DNA of 42,032 nucleotides, from assembly GCA_030616985.1 (NCBI GenBank), contig JAUWWG010000004.1:1-42032 (forward strand), given 5' to 3'. Within the stretch, counting starts at the first letter, position 1, and each line of letters opens with the position of its first letter. Below are positions 31,947 through 40,154 of this stretch, piece after piece. The DNA comes from Thermoplasmatota archaeon (GTDB taxonomy: Archaea > Thermoplasmatota > E2 > DHVEG-1). Made by a program: the position numbers and the translations under genes. The notes under the pieces were generated by a model. That model was not told the origin of the DNA, made no database searches, and saw only the letters and a list, made by a program, of their open reading frames with translations.

Positions 31947-32996
31947 TCAGTCTTTGCTTGATGCGGTGGGCTTAGGTTCTTCTAGTGCCATCTTTCTAAA
32001 TTCTTTCACTTCATCAACAGAGGGTAAAACAGGTTTGATATGTTTCCTCTTCATCTTTTTATTATATTCCTCTATACTAATTTCTTCTAGTATTTTTCTG
32101 CCTTTTTCCCTAAGTTGATCCATAGAACCATTCACGGTGTCAACTGTACTCCGTAGCACTATGAAAAGAGGCGACATAAACTGGCGGAATAGCAGTGGAA
32201 ACCCTTCGAATCTGATATCCATACTTTTATCAACCCTCACTCTCCACCCGGGCTCCGCCCCTAACTCTGATATAGCAACGCCCATTCCAACGCTAAGTTC
32301 GTCTGAAAAAGTTGGATCCCCATTTATCCACTTGCCGTTCACTTTCAGTTCTGCCTCACCATGCATGGCATCAAGGAACCCTAAAGATTGGAAGGTTTCT
32401 CTCAATATCGGATCTGGAGCAACCATAACATCATACATCTCTTGAGTTGGAGCTAACCCGTACAACCTATAACGTGCAGGAATACCACCAGCTCTTGCTA
32501 TAGCTGCCAAAAGCGATAGCTGATCAAGACATACTCCACCTTTCGTCTTGAACGTTTGGAGAGCCCCCACAATGGGCTTAAAGATTAGATATTTATTAGT
32601 TTTAACCCACTTAAAAGCAGCTTGAGCAAATTCCTCATCTGACTTACTTTCTGCCCTTAATTGTTCTGCAAGAGCACGTATTTCAGGGGCATCTGATTCG
32701 CAGAAAAGTGTTGGCCTTAGGTATTTTTTGTTTTCATGCTTCAATTGACCTAGATTGTCAAGAATTTTTTTGTTTAGAAGCTTGGTAGAATCATATTGAC
32801 TCTCATCAGCAATATGTGCCCATGGTACTCGATGATTTCTCAGTCTTAATTTATATGAAGGTATATTTTGGATTATAGATTCAGGATGGTTTGCAACAAT
32901 AAATGATAATGGACCTATCGTCTTCAAAAAATTTTTCAAAAGTGGTCTTGGTATTAACAATCCCTTATCTATCCCCTCACTAATTTTTCTAAACAT
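31947..32996 (-). CDS. transglutaminase-like cysteine protease-fold protein
   Basis: About 349 residues from the ATG at 32996, or 381 from the TTG of the track at 33092. A transglutaminase-core triad is visible: Cys in GGVCLDQLSLLAAIARAGGIPARY, His in AMHGEAELKVNGKW and Asp in NGDPTF. The N-terminal third and the basic C-terminus are unassigned, and there is no signal peptide. The preferred start is supported by GGTGAT just before ATG and by a TATA box (ATTTATATATG, about 33068-33080) that lies inside the longer ORF. The palindrome at 33101-33118 is upstream of that TATA. A role in peptide or amide hydrolysis is inferred. Confidence 0.75.
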   Translation of the reverse strand: MFRKISEGIDKGLLIPRPLLKNFLKTIGPLSFIVANHPESIIQNIPSYKLRLRNHRVPWAHIADESQYDSTKLLNKKILDNLGQLKHENKKYLRPTLFCESDAPEIRALAEQLRAESKSDEEFAQAAFKWVKTNKYLIFKPIVGALQTFKTKGGVCLDQLSLLAAIARAGGIPARYRLYGLAPTQEMYDVMVAPDPILRETFQSLGFLDAMHGEAELKVNGKWINGDPTFSDELSVGMGVAISELGAEPGWRVRVDKSMDIRFEGFPLLFRQFMSPLFIVLRSTVDTVNGSMDQLREKGRKILEEISIEEYNKKMKRKHIKPVLPSVDEVKEFRKMALEEPKPTASSKD

Positions 32997-33100
32997 CTTA
33001 TCACCGTATTTCGCTCTAAATTTATCAAACTTTTTTAATATTAATATAAAATACTTACGTTTTACAACATATATAAATGTTTTCACATCCAAAATTTTTA

Positions 33101-33118
33101 TTGCAACATTTGTTACAA
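33101..33118. promoter_or_regulatory. candidate palindromic operator, site 3
   Basis: TTGCAAC-ATTT-GTTACAA, the most symmetric of three related sites (others at 2550 and 3972). It lies ~20 bases upstream of the TATA box of the transglutaminase-like gene. Confidence 0.45.
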
Positions 33119-33186
33119 TCTATTGTTGAGGTTCCTGTAGCATTAACCAATGTTTCTTAAATCGAAATAGAACAATACAATGGGAA

Positions 33187-33204
33187 AAGAAACACGAGTT
33201 TCTT
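33187..33204 (-). terminator. 7-bp hairpin after the HTH regulator
   Basis: AAGAAAC-ACGA-GTTTCTT, a perfect stem with a four-base loop between the end of the regulator gene at 33336 and the next promoter. No long T-run follows on the minus strand, so terminator function is uncertain. Confidence 0.3.
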
Positions 33205-33335
33205 AATTCAAAGAATTGAGTGGAATAATTGCAATTTTCCTTATCCAAAATCAAAATTAGTTCAAATTAGATTGGGAACTATTCAGAATAATAGCAAATG
33301 TGAGTTTTAAAGAAGAACAACAGATCCCATCTGTT

Positions 33336-33716
33336 TTATCTATCACCTAAAAGGATTTTAAGTTCTGTTATGTCTCTTTTGACCGCTTCTATTTCTTGCA
33401 GTTTTTCTTTTTCAAAACTTCCAATTATATTGTCTAAGGGCAACGTAAGTTTATAGATATAGATTGGTCTTCCTTTCCCTTCCTTTTTTAGATCTCTCTT
33501 ATCTATCCACCCTTTTTTCTTCAGCTCTTGCATTGCCACACTTACCTCTGGTTGCCTTAGATTTGCACCTTGCTCAACCTCTACAGAGCGGCATTCATCA
33601 ACCTGTGAGATATATGTAAGGGTTTTAGCTAGGTTCTTTGGCATTCCAAGCTCTGTAAATATATGTACTATCTTCCCATCTTGCTGAGTTAATTTATAAG
33701 GTGTATTTTCTTTCAT
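33336..33716 (-). CDS. winged-helix transcriptional regulator, paralog 1
   Basis: 126 residues. A winged helix-turn-helix fills the middle: AKTLTYISQVDECRSVEVEQ, then the recognition-helix region ANLRQPEVSVAMQELKKKGWI and the wing KKEGKGRPIYIYKL. The C-terminal ~35 residues form a charged helix, probably for dimerisation. It is strongly related to the gene at 37085. These TrmB/ArsR-like archaeal regulators bind as dimers; the target is unknown. A TATA-like AAATATAAAAAC lies ~30 bases upstream of the ATG, suggesting a leaderless transcript. Confidence 0.82.
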   Translation of the reverse strand: MKENTPYKLTQQDGKIVHIFTELGMPKNLAKTLTYISQVDECRSVEVEQGANLRQPEVSVAMQELKKKGWIDKRDLKKEGKGRPIYIYKLTLPLDNIIGSFEKEKLQEIEAVKRDITELKILLGDR

Positions 33717-33821
33717 TATTCATCATCCAACATAGTTTTTATATTTCGATACTTATAATATAAGGGGGACTATATAAATCTTATTATCTAGTAAATGTAA
33801 ATTTTAATATAAAAATAGGAT

Positions 33822-34514
33822 TTATTCCAAAAAATTCAACGCTTCTTCAATACGACCCAGTTCAATTCCAGTAGTAAGATTCCCAACAATTGCACCTTTA
33901 GTGTTTGCCACGAGCCCACTACCAATCAAAGGAACACCATGGTTAACCGTTCCAATCATAACACTTACATTGAAAATTTTTTCCAACTGTCTTTTCTCAT
34001 CTGGTGTAATCTTTGGATGACAAAGTAGTCCCTTATTGGTAACAGCTGCAGCCATACCAACAATATCCAAAGAACCAATGGTGCCTCTGTGGACTGGCAC
34101 CTTAAATACATCTTCTATTTCTTTTAGTGTTTCATCTTTTAGATGAGGGTGAACCAGTGCACCATTATCATTTACAAGAATATCATTACCAGCTGCATTT
34201 ATTTTATCTTCTATAACAAACACGTCCAGCCCCTGGTCCTCAATGATTTTAATATCTACAGCATCAATAAGATCAGTGACAATTGCCCCATTTGAATTAA
34301 TTGTAAGAAGAGATCCAACGATGTTTGCATCGGCTATGCTTATTTCCACAAGTGTTACATCCAAGGCAGAAATAACCTTTTTCTTTATTTTCTTGGAAAG
34401 CCCCCTCTGTATAAAGGCAACATCATCATTGGTCCTGCAAAGGACACCCACATTAGAATTTTCATTGAAATCTAATCGTTGGAAGCGGGATTTTTCATCC
34501 ATTTCTCTAGGCAT
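33822..34514 (-). CDS. eif6: translation initiation factor aIF6
   Basis: 230 residues, slightly longer than the usual ~220 because of the N-terminal MPREMDEKSRFQ. The five-fold pseudosymmetric repeats are evident in recurrent segments: NVGVLCRTND, IVGSLLTINSNGAIV, GNDILVNDNGALVHP, IVGMAAAVTNKGLLCHP and LIGSGLVANTKGAIVG. aIF6 binds the large ribosomal subunit and blocks premature joining. It normally follows L31e directly; here 363 bases containing an AbrB fragment separate them. GGAG lies ~9 bases before the chosen ATG. Confidence 0.95.
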   Translation of the reverse strand: MPREMDEKSRFQRLDFNENSNVGVLCRTNDDVAFIQRGLSKKIKKKVISALDVTLVEISIADANIVGSLLTINSNGAIVTDLIDAVDIKIIEDQGLDVFVIEDKINAAGNDILVNDNGALVHPHLKDETLKEIEDVFKVPVHRGTIGSLDIVGMAAAVTNKGLLCHPKITPDEKRQLEKIFNVSVMIGTVNHGVPLIGSGLVANTKGAIVGNLTTGIELGRIEEALNFLE

Positions 34515-34570
34515 AGCATCTTACTCCAAATAACATATGTTTCAATATGGTTATATGTATGGTTTTTCGT

Positions 34571-34678
34571 ATGGAACGTAAACTTCGTGAAATTGGTGTA
34601 AGTATTGTCATAACGATACCGAGACAAGTATGTGACTTATATAAGTTTAACCCGGGGAGCAAAATAAGCATAAACTGA
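34571..34678 (+). pseudogene. short AbrB/SpoVT-type regulator fragment
   Basis: 35 residues, MERKLREIGVSIVITIPRQV then CDLYKFNPGSKISIN and stop. This covers the first and most of the second hairpin of an AbrB swapped-hairpin domain but lacks the last strands and any C-terminal part. TATA-like GGTTATATGT lies ~20 bases upstream. It is closely related to the stop-interrupted copy at 12467. It lies on the opposite strand inside the L31e-aIF6 gap. It may be an eroded antitoxin or, less likely, a working mini-AbrB. Confidence 0.55.
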
Positions 34679-34877
34679 ACCCTTGTTTGTATACTATTGA
34701 GAGTTCATTCCAATTCTCATCTGTTTAAAACTGTATTATAATTACAAATGCCTTAAAAACTTATTTTTCCATATGAAACACCAGAGTTTAAGGAGAAATT
34801 GACTAAAATAATGCATTTGAGTCGAGAATACTGAATCCATTAGGAGTTCGTATGAAATCCAGCCGCTGAAATATACG

Positions 34878-35531
34878 TTATTCACTTTTTTTCTTAGTGC
34901 CACTAGGTTTTTTAGAAGTAGTCTTTTTTGTGGTTTTGGGTTTAGCCTTGTCTTCTTCAGTTGGTTTAGATTCTTTAGCAGGTTTTTCTTTTGGTTTTTC
35001 TGTTTTCTCCTTTTTCTCAGATGGTTTTTCCTTCTTTTCAGACACTTTCTCAGGCTTTTTCTCCTCTTTTTCTCCATTTTCTTCTTTTGCCTTTGGAGCT
35101 TTCTTTTTCTTTATTTTTACTTCACCATCTGCAGTTGGGCTAACCTCGTAATCTTCGGTACCAGATATCTCACCAGGTTCTTCCTCAGCTTCAGGTTCCT
35201 CTTTTATTAAAATAGGTTCCTTTTTCTCTTTCTCTTCCTTCAGCAATTCACGTCTGGATTTTTTGAACTCGAGCTCAGGTAAATATGCCTCAACAACACC
35301 ATCATCAAATTTAACGGCCTTCACACGTATTTTACTAGGTATCCTGTACTTCCCGTGTGTCCAGAGAGCGTTATTCAGAGAATCATCCATCCAAATGTCT
35401 TTTGCCTCAATCTTCATATGTTTAGTCAAAAATTGTTTTACCCTCTTAACGGCTATAGGTGCCGCCATGGAGGACTTAAAACCTTTCTTCTTTAAAGGTA
35501 TAACATATATTTTTTCAATTTCTTCTGCCAT
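34878..35531 (-). CDS. rpl31e: ribosomal protein eL31 with a long charged tail
   Basis: About 217 residues from the ATG at 35531 (MAEEIEKIYVIPLKKKG). Residues 1-90 are a normal eL31: KRVKQFLTKHMKIEAKDIWMDDSLNNALW and IPSKIRVKAVKFDDGVVEAYLPE. From ~residue 95 the chain becomes a Lys/Glu/Pro/Thr-rich tail (repeats such as EKKEKPSEKKEKTEKPKEKP) to the end. The usual archaeal protein is ~85-95 residues, so the tail more than doubles it. The alternative-frame ORFs across this tail are shadows of its low complexity. The gene starts six bases after the L39e stop. Confidence 0.93.
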   Translation of the reverse strand: MAEEIEKIYVIPLKKKGFKSSMAAPIAVKRVKQFLTKHMKIEAKDIWMDDSLNNALWTHGKYRIPSKIRVKAVKFDDGVVEAYLPELEFKKSRRELLKEEKEKKEPILIKEEPEAEEEPGEISGTEDYEVSPTADGEVKIKKKKAPKAKEENGEKEEKKPEKVSEKKEKPSEKKEKTEKPKEKPAKESKPTEEDKAKPKTTKKTTSKKPSGTKKKSE

Positions 35532-35536
35532 GGTAA

Positions 35537-35695
35537 TCAAGCTTTCTTAAGTTTATTTCTACGCCAGTGACGCGTTTTAGGATGACGCGTGAAACGCCGG
35601 TTAGTTCTAATCATAATCCATGCGGGTACACGCCGGTTGCTTTTAGTAGCCTTATTCAAACGAAGTTTTTTGCCAAGTGATTTATGTGTTGACAT
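35537..35695 (-). CDS. rpl39e: ribosomal protein eL39
   Basis: 52 residues, not in the ORF track: [20 protein letters not shown] followed by [32 protein letters not shown]. This is the standard highly basic eL39, which lines the peptide exit tunnel. It lies six bases after the PDCD5 gene and six bases before L31e, as in many archaea. Confidence 0.96.
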   Translation of the reverse strand: MSTHKSLGKKLRLNKATKSNRRVPAWIMIRTNRRFTRHPKTRHWRRNKLKKA

Positions 35696-35701
35696 GATAT
35701 T

Positions 35702-36037
35702 CTACCTTCTCTCTATCTTTATATCTCTTTTCTTTGGAATTATCTTCGAAAGCAGCATACGTAACTGCTCATCATTTATTTTATTTTTTAATCTGCCACT
35801 CTGGGCAAGCGTTATGAGCTGATTCTCGATTTCCTCGGCCATTTCAGATCGAGCAACCTTTATCCTTCCAAGCCGTTCTTTTGCTTGTGTTGTAAGAATG
35901 CCCCGGAGAATCATCCTCCTTCTTTCGTCAAGCCCTTTTTTTTGAGCATCCTGTTCTTCGAGTGATTCTTGGAGTTGGCCCTGTTGCTGCAACTCCTGCA
36001 GTTTTTTTCGCCTTAGATTCTCAAGTTCTTCATCCAT
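35702..36037 (-). CDS. PDCD5-family DNA-binding protein
   Basis: 111 residues, all-helical. The N-terminal charged coiled helix MDEELENLRRKKLQELQ is followed by RRMILRGILTTQAKERLGRIKVA, the three-helix core, and a C-terminal KIIPKKRDIKIERR. This is the archaeal TFAR19/PDCD5 homologue, conserved between S19e and L39e in euryarchaea; it binds DNA or nascent chains in vitro, and its in vivo role is unsettled. Confidence 0.94.
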   Translation of the reverse strand: MDEELENLRRKKLQELQQQGQLQESLEEQDAQKKGLDERRRMILRGILTTQAKERLGRIKVARSEMAEEIENQLITLAQSGRLKNKINDEQLRMLLSKIIPKKRDIKIERR

Positions 36038-36065
36038 AAATCCTAATTACTGATCCATTAATTAT

Positions 36066-36518
36066 TTAATATTTTTCCAGACCCGGGTAGTAAGCCCCAA
36101 CATTTTTCATGACTTCATGAGAGGTATTGTCTAAAAAGGACCTGCCTTTTGGAGTAAGCACACGACCTTTTCCTTTGATTCTTGTTACATATCCTGCCTT
36201 TTCAAGTTGCTGAACAGCCCTTCTTGCAATGGAGCCACTTCCACGTCTTGCCTTCGATGGTTTTGAACCGCGATTTTTTCTTCCACCGTATTCTGCCCTG
36301 AGCTGCTCTGTACCAATAGTATTTTTAATATAGATTTTACGTAGAATAGCTGCACATCTGACATACCACCAATCTTTATTTGTTGGAGGATTCTCCTTAT
36401 GTACACCTGTTCTAACATACCTATTTTCTTCAGGCAGAACAATAGATTTATCATTCTGCAATTTCTTTGCTACCTTGTCTATTAATTCCTTAGCCGGAAC
36501 ATCATATAACGTCGTCAT
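36066..36518 (-). CDS. rps19e: ribosomal protein eS19
   Basis: 150 residues. TLYDVPAKELIDKVAKKLQ, DWWYVRCAAILRKIYI, LRAEYGGRKNRGSKP, and GSIARRAVQQLEKAGYVTRI with TPKGRSFLD are the eS19 winged-helix landmarks. It assembles in the head of the small subunit. Second gene of the cluster, after the RNase P subunit. Confidence 0.96.
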   Translation of the reverse strand: MTTLYDVPAKELIDKVAKKLQNDKSIVLPEENRYVRTGVHKENPPTNKDWWYVRCAAILRKIYIKNTIGTEQLRAEYGGRKNRGSKPSKARRGSGSIARRAVQQLEKAGYVTRIKGKGRVLTPKGRSFLDNTSHEVMKNVGAYYPGLEKY

Positions 36519-36574
36519 ATATTCATTACTCCCACATGTGAGATTAGAATTGGGTAACGGTAATAAATGATAGG

Positions 36575-36922
36575 TTATTTAAGTATAGCGGATGGTTTTT
36601 CCTCAGTCTTTTTGAGTGGAATCCGAGTATATTTTCTACAATTATGACAGTAAACAACTATTTTTCCACCATGAATTCTTACCCTACAAGTAACATTTGG
36701 TAGAAGATATCTGTAGCAGTGTTTGCAGAATCTTCGTTTATATTTTTTAGGGATCGGTGCCAGGTTCCTCATAGATATTTTTCGTGCAAGTTCTACATAT
36801 CTGTTTGACAGGTTAAGTTCACCTGAAAGGGCATTTTCTTCCGCTAAGATGAATAATTTGTTGATCCTCCCCTTTGCTATTATTTTTTGCATTTTCTTGT
36901 CTAATGCTTTTTTCCTTGACAT
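36575..36922 (-). CDS. rnp4: RNase P protein component 4 (Rpp21/Rpr2)
   Basis: 115 residues. A basic N-terminal helical part (KKMQKIIAKGRINKLFILAEENAL) is followed by a zinc ribbon: CKHCYRYLLPNVTC and CHNC, four cysteines in two pairs. It binds the RNase P RNA specificity domain with Rpp29. First gene of the translation cluster; ACGAAAGG lies before the ATG. Confidence 0.92.
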   Translation of the reverse strand: MSRKKALDKKMQKIIAKGRINKLFILAEENALSGELNLSNRYVELARKISMRNLAPIPKKYKRRFCKHCYRYLLPNVTCRVRIHGGKIVVYCHNCRKYTRIPLKKTEEKPSAILK

Positions 36923-37084
36923 AATAATCCTTTCGTTGTGGTTCTAAAATAGTTTTTTTCTGGCATCTAATTAATGTACTTTTTCCTACACATCAATTCT
37001 TTCTTTAAAAATCTATTTTCCCCGATGAAATTTTGAGTTATGCAAAATCTGGGCAAGATGATGATAAAAGTAAGAATTTATCTA

Positions 37085-37459
37085 TTATCCGATAATATTT
37101 TTGAGTTCAGATATGTTGTTTTCAACAGTTTCAAATTCTCTTAATTTTTCCTGCTCAATATTTTTCATTATTTCAGATAGTTGAACTATGGGATTATAGA
37201 CATGAACAGGTCTACCTTTTCCTTTCCCTTTAATGTCCTGTTTTGCTACCCATCCTCTTCGCCTTAGCTCTTGCATTGCCACACTTACTTCAGGTTGCCT
37301 CAGATTTGCCACCTGTTCAACATCTGCAGAGCGACATTCATCAATTTGTGAGAGATACATTATTGTTTTTGCAAGATTTCTTGGCATCCCAAGATTTGTG
37401 AAGAGTTGTACTGCTTCATCATCTTTTTCATCTAATACAAACAAGTTTTTTGTTTTCAT
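37085..37459 (-). CDS. winged-helix transcriptional regulator, paralog 2
   Basis: 124 residues, closely related to the regulator at 33336: LGMPRNLAKTIMYLSQIDECR, the recognition region NLRQPEVSVAMQELRRRGW, the wing KGKGKGRPVHVYN and a charged C-terminal helix. GGAG precedes the ATG by ~9 bases. The near identity of the recognition helices suggests both paralogs read the same or overlapping DNA sites. Stands alone upstream of no obvious target; autoregulation is possible. Confidence 0.82.
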   Translation of the reverse strand: MKTKNLFVLDEKDDEAVQLFTNLGMPRNLAKTIMYLSQIDECRSADVEQVANLRQPEVSVAMQELRRRGWVAKQDIKGKGKGRPVHVYNPIVQLSEIMKNIEQEKLREFETVENNISELKNIIG

Positions 37460-37608
37460 ATTTTATTTCTCCATCATAAAACAAGTAGATACAATGCTTA
37501 ACAGGTTTTAAAACTAATGATTTATTAAAACATTTTCTATGGAATAATCATCCTCCTTTAAAGTAGATAAAGTTTACCCATGCCCCTGATTTTCATAATT
37601 TTTAAAAG

Positions 37609-38031
37609 TTAAATCTTTAAATATCTTGATGTTGCCTTATCAAACATATCACTCCAAGAATCAAAGATAGTATTAACTCTAATATATTCATTAAATTCTT
37701 CGCAGGGAATATTTTCAAACATTTCATGTGTTATAACTAAGATATCCTTTGGGACTAGTTCACTATTGATTATAAAATCGGTGAGATTATCATAGTCGGT
37801 ATATTTTTTCATAAACGCATTATTGAACAGTTTTTCAATAGATATCTCACCATCGCTGTTGTCGGGGGATTGATTGCAGTCTGAACGAACTAATTCTGCA
37901 TCAACAGAACATCCACAATCTGGACATACATAAGTAGAAGAGGAGCTATCAGTTAATTGATACATTTTTTTCCCACAATCTGGGCAATTCCCTTTTTCCT
38001 TCTTTACTTCATCCATCGTTTCCAAATTCAT
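37609..38031 (-). CDS. zinc-ribbon protein of unknown function
   Basis: About 140 residues from the ATG at 38031 (MNLETMDEVKKEKG). I prefer this to the track start at 38073 because a TATA-like ATTTAAATACAA (about 38082-38093) is too close to the latter. Two CxxC knuckles, NCPDCGKKMYQ and YVCPDCGCSV (about residues 15-40), form a TFIIB-like zinc ribbon. The C-terminal ~80 residues are acidic and helical with no recognised domain. Neighbours are small unknown genes. Confidence 0.6.
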   Translation of the reverse strand: MNLETMDEVKKEKGNCPDCGKKMYQLTDSSSSTYVCPDCGCSVDAELVRSDCNQSPDNSDGEISIEKLFNNAFMKKYTDYDNLTDFIINSELVPKDILVITHEMFENIPCEEFNEYIRVNTIFDSWSDMFDKATSRYLKI

Positions 38032-38157
38032 CCACTCAAATTCTATTAAATTGAATGATATTACATATCCCATTAATTGTATTTAAATCTACTGAGTTAA
38101 AGTGTCAAAATGAAAAAAATATGTCTTTTAGAATCTATTAGTGATGATAAACTCAGA

Positions 38158-38463
38158 TTAAGCGAGATTTAGCTCTTTTTTCCAGTCGATACCGATTTTT
38201 CTCTTATATTTCCCTGTTCTGGGTTCTGAATATAACTCAAATATTTCTCTTTTGGGTTTCTCAGGTAATTCAAATATTTCCTCTTTAGTATTTTCACAAA
38301 TGACTACCTGACATGGAAGAACTTTTGATTTTTCGGGTTCTACTTTCCTTTCCTCTTTTTCCATATTCTTTTTTTTCTCGATTTTATCTAGAAATTTATC
38401 TATCTCCCTTATTGCAAGCATTTCATCTATTTCCTTTACCATAGATTCGTAGTCTCTATTCAT
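38158..38463 (-). CDS. small charged protein of unknown function
   Basis: 101 residues, rich in Lys and Glu. An N-terminal helix (MVKEIDEMLAIREIDKFLDKIEKKKNMEK) is followed by a possible beta segment, VLPCQVVICENTKEEIFELP, and a basic end (TGKYKRKIGIDWKKEL). No family recognised. GGGGT lies before the ATG, which overlaps the stop of a 39-residue ORF upstream. Confidence 0.5.
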   Translation of the reverse strand: MNRDYESMVKEIDEMLAIREIDKFLDKIEKKKNMEKEERKVEPEKSKVLPCQVVICENTKEEIFELPEKPKREIFELYSEPRTGKYKRKIGIDWKKELNLA

Positions 38464-38579
38464 ATTTTGTTTACCCCTTTAGTGCATTTGGTAGTGTATA
38501 CTACACGTTGTCCAGTATGTTTCTTTATCATATCTTGAAGGTATCTCTTTTCTTCTTCAGAGTTAGGAGTTAATGCCAT
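38460..38579 (-). CDS. 39-residue ORF coupled to the next gene
   Basis: Not in the ORF track. ATG at 38579 with GGTGA six bases upstream; encodes MALTPNSEEEKRYLQDMIKK followed by a basic, beta-prone end (HTGQRVVYTTKCTKG). Its TGA overlaps the ATG of the following 101-residue gene (ATGA). Ribosome site plus coupling support it. Confidence 0.4.
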   Translation of the reverse strand: MALTPNSEEEKRYLQDMIKKHTGQRVVYTTKCTKGVNKI

Positions 38580-39037
38580 ATTTTTCACCACATACCGTAT
38601 TTTTGTAAGTTTGCTTATTAAGGCCTTGTTGTACAACTATTACCAGGTTTCTTTACAGCTATTACAAAATGATATTCTTAGAATCTATTGGTGTTAATTG
38701 GTACGGGATTAGAGAAAATATGACTCATATGAGGATGTGGTCACCTTAATGAGTAATCATGTGATGATTATAGTAATGCCCCAATGTCTACTATCATTAG
38801 AAGCGACAAAAAAGCTTATCGGAGTAGTAGTAATGATGCACTATTTCAAATATCATCTAAATTATGAGCAAGAAATCATCTTTTCTTTTGAAAATGGTTT
38901 AGTTAGCGAGGTTACAGCATATTCTAGATGTTCCCACAGGCTTACAGTATTTAGAAGCATCACCTAATCTTCTTCAAAAAATGGTTGAACGATATTGGTA
39001 AAAAATAAAAGCAAAAATATAAAAAAAAGAAAAAATT
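38580..39037. other. gene-poor stretch
   Basis: I see no convincing gene. The plus-strand ORF at 38737-38967 lacks a ribosome binding site and recognisable domain. The right end is an A-rich run that becomes the T-run after the pilin terminator hairpin on the minus strand. TATA-like CTTAATAAG near 38612-38620 may serve the 39-residue ORF. Confidence 0.4.
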
Positions 39038-39056
39038 AAGGAATATTAAATTCCTT
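39038..39056 (-). terminator. hairpin plus T-run after the pilin gene
   Basis: AAGGAAT-TTAAT-ATTCCTT on the minus strand, starting 11 bases after the pilin stop and followed by AATTTTTTC and more T-rich sequence: an intrinsic-type terminator. Confidence 0.6.
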
Positions 39057-39067
39057 TTGTTTTATTA

Positions 39068-39565
39068 TTAAGCCCTTTCTGCAATGCTTGAGTAGGTGTA
39101 TGTTCCAAGGGTTGTGTCTGTGTCATCATGGATGATGGTAATTGTTACGTCAGCATGGGGTCCTCCATTGGCTTCAACGTCAATAAAATCTGATCCGCGA
39201 ACTAAGACATGAGCGAGAGCGGTGCTGAATGCAGCACTACTGATATTATAATATGTGTCTGCGGTCAAATTATATCCACCAGCTGCCGGTACTTCACTAT
39301 TTATCATAATAAAAACATCTGCGGTTGATCTTATAGCAAGATTGTCCCAATAAACATCAGAATCAGTGTTAATAATAGCTAATCTGTCATCATCTTCTTG
39401 TGCCAACAGCTGAACCGTTGGTACCTTTTGTTGTACACCGATCATTCCGCTTACATAGACATACACTGTTGCTGCTATCGCCACAGTTATTGCAACCATA
39501 AGAATAACACCGATAACAGCGGATACCGCCTCATCACCTTCTACAAATTTTCTATTTGCTTTCAT
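39068..39565 (-). CDS. type IV pilin/archaellin-like protein
   Basis: 165 residues. The class III signal peptide lies at the start: the charged KANRKFVEGDEAVSA is followed by a hydrophobic helix VIGVILMVAITVAIAATVYVYV, the archaeal type IV pilin N-terminal domain (PF07790 type). Cleavage by an archaeal prepilin peptidase near the charged/hydrophobic junction is expected. The rest is a beta-rich Thr/Asp-rich head of ~120 residues exposed outside the cell. TTAGGAGAG precedes the ATG, a TATA-like CTATTTATATTC lies at about 39613-39624, and a terminator hairpin follows: a monocistronic unit. Confidence 0.85.
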   Translation of the reverse strand: MKANRKFVEGDEAVSAVIGVILMVAITVAIAATVYVYVSGMIGVQQKVPTVQLLAQEDDDRLAIINTDSDVYWDNLAIRSTADVFIMINSEVPAAGGYNLTADTYYNISSAAFSTALAHVLVRGSDFIDVEANGGPHADVTITIIHDDTDTTLGTYTYSSIAERA

Positions 39566-39612
39566 CCCATTCTCTCCTAAATTTTTTTATTTTTTAAGGC
39601 ATTAATAACACC

Positions 39613-39624
39613 AGAATATAAATA
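39613..39624 (-). promoter_or_regulatory. TATA box of the pilin gene
   Basis: CTATTTATATTC on the minus strand, ~50 bases before the pilin ATG, leaving a short 5' leader that contains the AGGAG ribosome site. Confidence 0.4.
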
Positions 39625-40154
39625 GTTTGTTTGCATGTAGTTGTGCAGGTAGCTGATATCCCATATCCACCACCAACACCATCTGTGTTATGTAATACCT
39701 CATCACTGTTTAGTTTTTTCTGTTATTTAAACCTACTCTGAAAAAATGCCAATTTGTAAAAAAGACAGTACACACTACCCGCAATCCTATAATCGCCATC
39801 CTAACCACCAAGAACCAGTTACCTGTATTTTTTACTTAGAACGTATTACCATGACAACATTATTGCCAAGAACACAACATGAACCACACCTCATAAAGGT
39901 AGGTTCTAATCGATACATTAGTTAGAGGAACATATGGGGCTTGAATCAGCCAAATACAAGTTATTGGAATGAAATTGAATGATTTGTTGATGTATCTTGT
40001 TTTCTTTAAAGACCCAGTTAATACCGACAGCATCGTTGTTAGATTATAGAGGCTTATAAAAACCGCCCCAAATGCATTTAAATAAAAAACACATAATGAA
40101 AGAAGTGATGATGGATAGGTTCTAAAGGACCAATAGTATTCAGATAAATTGTGA
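39625..40154. other. gene-poor stretch between pilin and KaiC-like genes
   Basis: The minus-strand ORF 39860-40252 overlaps the KaiC-like start and has no domain, so I treat it as a shadow. A TATA-like GCATTTAAATAAAA (about 40073-40086) precedes the KaiC-like gene. No repeat or RNA gene is evident in the rest. Confidence 0.4.

Noticed and set aside
34742-35077. 111-residue minus-strand ORF, rich in Lys and Arg
   Set aside because: It is the alternative-frame reading of the low-complexity L31e tail plus noncoding sequence.
38737-38967. 76-residue plus-strand ORF in the gap before the pilin
   Set aside because: No domain, no ribosome site, unusual composition; treated as chance.
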